Origin: Actinomycetota bacterium
Lineage (GTDB): Bacteria; Actinomycetota; Humimicrobiia; Humimicrobiales; Humimicrobiaceae
Direction of reading: 5' to 3'
DNA: 8,117 bases
Assembly (NCBI GenBank): GCA_016927635.1
Contig: JAFGMJ010000144.1
Span: 1-8,117, forward strand
A program made the position numbers and the translations under genes. Position 1 is the stretch's first letter, and the number at the start of each line of letters is the position of its first letter. Below the pieces are notes generated by a model. It was not told the DNA's origin. It did not search any database and saw only the letters and a program-made list of their open reading frames with translations. Shown here piece after piece: positions 6,955-8,117 of the stretch.

Positions 6955-7818
6955 TTATTTCAATAATTTTTCTTTGAAAACCTTGAAAAAGAGGTTTTCA
7001 TTAAAAGTTATAAGCTGAAGCTTTAAATCAGAGATTTTAAAAACAAGTTCATCTTCCAAATTAAGATCAATATTCTGTTTGACGCCATCGGAACTTAAAA
7101 TATCATGCCAGTTGTGACTTTTGATTCTTATTTTCAATAAATTTTTTGGTGATATCACTATACTTCTGGAAAAAAGACTGTGAGGGCATATAGGTGTAAT
7201 GATTACAGACATGTTGTCCGGGTCAACTACAGGTCCTCCGGCAGATAGTGAATAAGCTGTGGAACCTGTAGGCGTGGCCACTATTAATCCGTCAGCCCTT
7301 ATCTCTGTTAAAGAATAATCATTTATAAGTATTTCAAGGTCAAGTATCTTGCCATCTGTATTTCTTGATATTACAAATTCATTTAATGAAATAAGCCTTT
7401 CTGCGAAGGTTTTTATTTTTTTTCCATTTCTTAAAATTTCAAGTTCCAGAAGCATTCTTTCTTCGATTTTATAATTTTTATAAATAAGACCGTTTATTGC
7501 ATTGATATAATCTTCCCTGGATATTTCAGCAAGAAAGCCAAGCTTTCCTACATTTATTCCCATAACAGGTATTTGCCTCAAAAAACAATAATGAGCAGCT
7601 CTTAAAAATGTTCCGTCCCCTCCTACAGAGATAAGGTAATCTATGTTTGAACTTAATTTTTCAGTTGATACTGCAGGTAAATTATATTTTAAGGGCATTG
7701 TATCGTCTTCCAGCAAAAATACCTCTGTTTTAATTGATTTTAAATAATCATATATTTCTTTTGCGACAGACAGTGCTTTTTTATTTTTATTATTTGATAT
7801 GAGGCCTATTTTTATCAT
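6955..7818 (-). CDS. nadK: NAD kinase (ATP- or polyphosphate-dependent)
   Basis: This 287-residue protein phosphorylates NAD+ to NADP+ in the cytoplasm and so sets the NADP(H) pool. The length is normal for bacterial NadK. The family signatures are present in order: an N-terminal Rossmann-like part (KIGLISNNKNKKA), the GGDGT motif at residues 66-70 with the key Asp68, GINVGKLGFLAE at 87-98, an Asn-Glu pair at 146-147 that contacts the nicotinamide ribose, and the glycine-rich ATPTGSTAYSLSAGGP at 181-196. A late SSDG motif lies at 242-245. The ATG at 7818 begins the family's usual N-terminus 8 nt after the tlyA stop, but no clear Shine-Dalgarno precedes it (the leader is nearly all A and T), so translation may be coupled to tlyA. 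recN follows after 9 nt. Phosphoryl-donor preference cannot be read from the sequence. Confidence 0.97.
   Translation of the reverse strand: MIKIGLISNNKNKKALSVAKEIYDYLKSIKTEVFLLEDDTMPLKYNLPAVSTEKLSSNIDYLISVGGDGTFLRAAHYCFLRQIPVMGINVGKLGFLAEISREDYINAINGLIYKNYKIEERMLLELEILRNGKKIKTFAERLISLNEFVISRNTDGKILDLEILINDYSLTEIRADGLIVATPTGSTAYSLSAGGPVVDPDNMSVIITPICPHSLFSRSIVISPKNLLKIRIKSHNWHDILSSDGVKQNIDLNLEDELVFKISDLKLQLITFNENLFFKVFKEKLLK
6975..7000. repeat. 8-bp perfect inverted repeat near the 3' end of nadK
   Basis: TGAAAACC (6975-6982) and GGTTTTCA (6993-7000) pair perfectly across a 10-nt loop. The repeat falls inside the last codons of nadK, 29 nt upstream of the recN start. No T-run follows on the minus strand, so it does not look like a terminator. 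It could be an mRNA hairpin ahead of recN or a by-product of the codons used. Confidence 0.3.
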
Positions 7819-7826
7819 ATTAATAA

Positions 7827-8117
7827 TTAAAAACTTTCTTTTCTTTTTACAAACAATTCAGATCTGTTTAAAACATCAGTGATTATTTTATCATAATCAA
7901 CGGCAGTTTTTTCATCATTTGATGAAGTTTGGCTTTTTTTCCTTAAATAAATCCAGTATTCCTGGTTACCTTTAGCACCCTTTATTTTTGAAAAAGTTAT
8001 GCCTTCTATTGTGCACTTAAAATCGGACAGAAACCTTAAAATAGCATTCAGCACTTTATAATGCGTTGCCCTGTTTTTTATCACGCCTTTTTCTTCCACT
8101 TCATGGCGTTCTGCCTC
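7827..8117 (-). CDS. tlyA: TlyA-family rRNA 2'-O-methyltransferase, C-terminal part (partial)
   Basis: Only the last 96 residues are visible; the frame stays open to the right edge, so the N-terminal S4 RNA-binding domain and the SAM-binding core lie outside. What is seen fits the end of the TlyA/YqxC hemolysin-like family: an EAERHEVEEKGVIKN stretch (family form roughly FEAGRE..GkGGvV.d), a helix with THYKVLNAILRFL, then SKIKGAKGNQEYW, matching the family's SPIkG.kGN.Ef strand. About 40 residues follow, polar and then helical (DYDKIITDVLNRSELF), like the short tail of many members. Family members methylate ribose 2'-OH groups of cytidines in 16S and/or 23S rRNA; which site is modified here cannot be told. 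A GTG at 8099 could be mistaken for a start but lies inside the conserved domain. The stop is 8 nt before nadK, a pairing common in Actinomycetota and Bacillota. Confidence 0.85.
   Translation of the reverse strand, partial: EAERHEVEEKGVIKNRATHYKVLNAILRFLSDFKCTIEGITFSKIKGAKGNQEYWIYLRKKSQTSSNDEKTAVDYDKIITDVLNRSELFVKRKESF

Noticed and set aside
8097..8099. GTG as the true start of a 90-residue small protein at the right edge.
   Set aside because: The frame continues upstream to the window edge and the residues on both sides match the conserved C-terminal part of TlyA proteins.

Overview
The window is a compact run of bacterial housekeeping genes, all on the minus strand and read from right to left. 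In transcription order they are: tlyA-type rRNA methyltransferase (3' part only, entering at the right edge), nadK (NAD kinase), recN (DNA-repair ATPase), pyrG (CTP synthase), a DUF1461/TIGR01906-type integral membrane protein, a PepT-like M20 metallopeptidase, an ADP-ribose-pyrophosphatase-type NUDIX hydrolase, and a XerC/XerD-type tyrosine recombinase. No gap between neighbouring genes exceeds about 44 nt. Several genes overlap or lie within 8-23 nt, so co-transcription as one long operon with a promoter to the right of the window is the simplest reading. Plus-strand ORFs are shadows of these genes.

Organism: DNA is AT-rich (about one third G+C by eye), with A/T-rich codon choice and the standard bacterial code (TGA is used as a stop). 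The order tlyA-nadK-recN-...-pyrG-...-NUDIX-xerD is that of Actinomycetota; in Mycobacterium tuberculosis it is Rv1694-Rv1701, with two other genes between recN and pyrG. Bacillota have tlyA-nadK-argR-recN and, elsewhere, nudF-spoIIM-xerD, which fits less well because pyrG is not in that cluster. A low-GC, probably uncultivated relative of Actinomycetota is my best inference, but it rests on synteny alone.

Region by region: 7827-8117 is the end of tlyA. 5170-7818 holds nadK and recN (NADP supply and double-strand-break repair). 3536-5152 is pyrG, starting at TTG behind the only strong Shine-Dalgarno sequence in the window. 1673-3512 holds the membrane protein and the peptidase, whose reading frames overlap by 53 nt. 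130-1628 holds the NUDIX hydrolase and the recombinase, overlapping by one base. 1-129 is non-coding: a weak hairpin over the xerD stop, an imperfect palindrome, and a possible promoter for a gene off the left edge.

The genes do not form one pathway. They share growth-related roles: ribosome modification, NADP and CTP synthesis, clearing of nucleotide-sugar by-products, peptide turnover, chromosome repair and dimer resolution. I see no mobile element, CRISPR array, tRNA or rRNA gene, and no sign of an undescribed system. The least understood item is the DUF1461-type membrane protein. Start codons were re-chosen for the M20 peptidase (ATG at 2818) and the NUDIX gene (ATG at 1628), because the longer versions start at TTG codons with no ribosome-binding signal.
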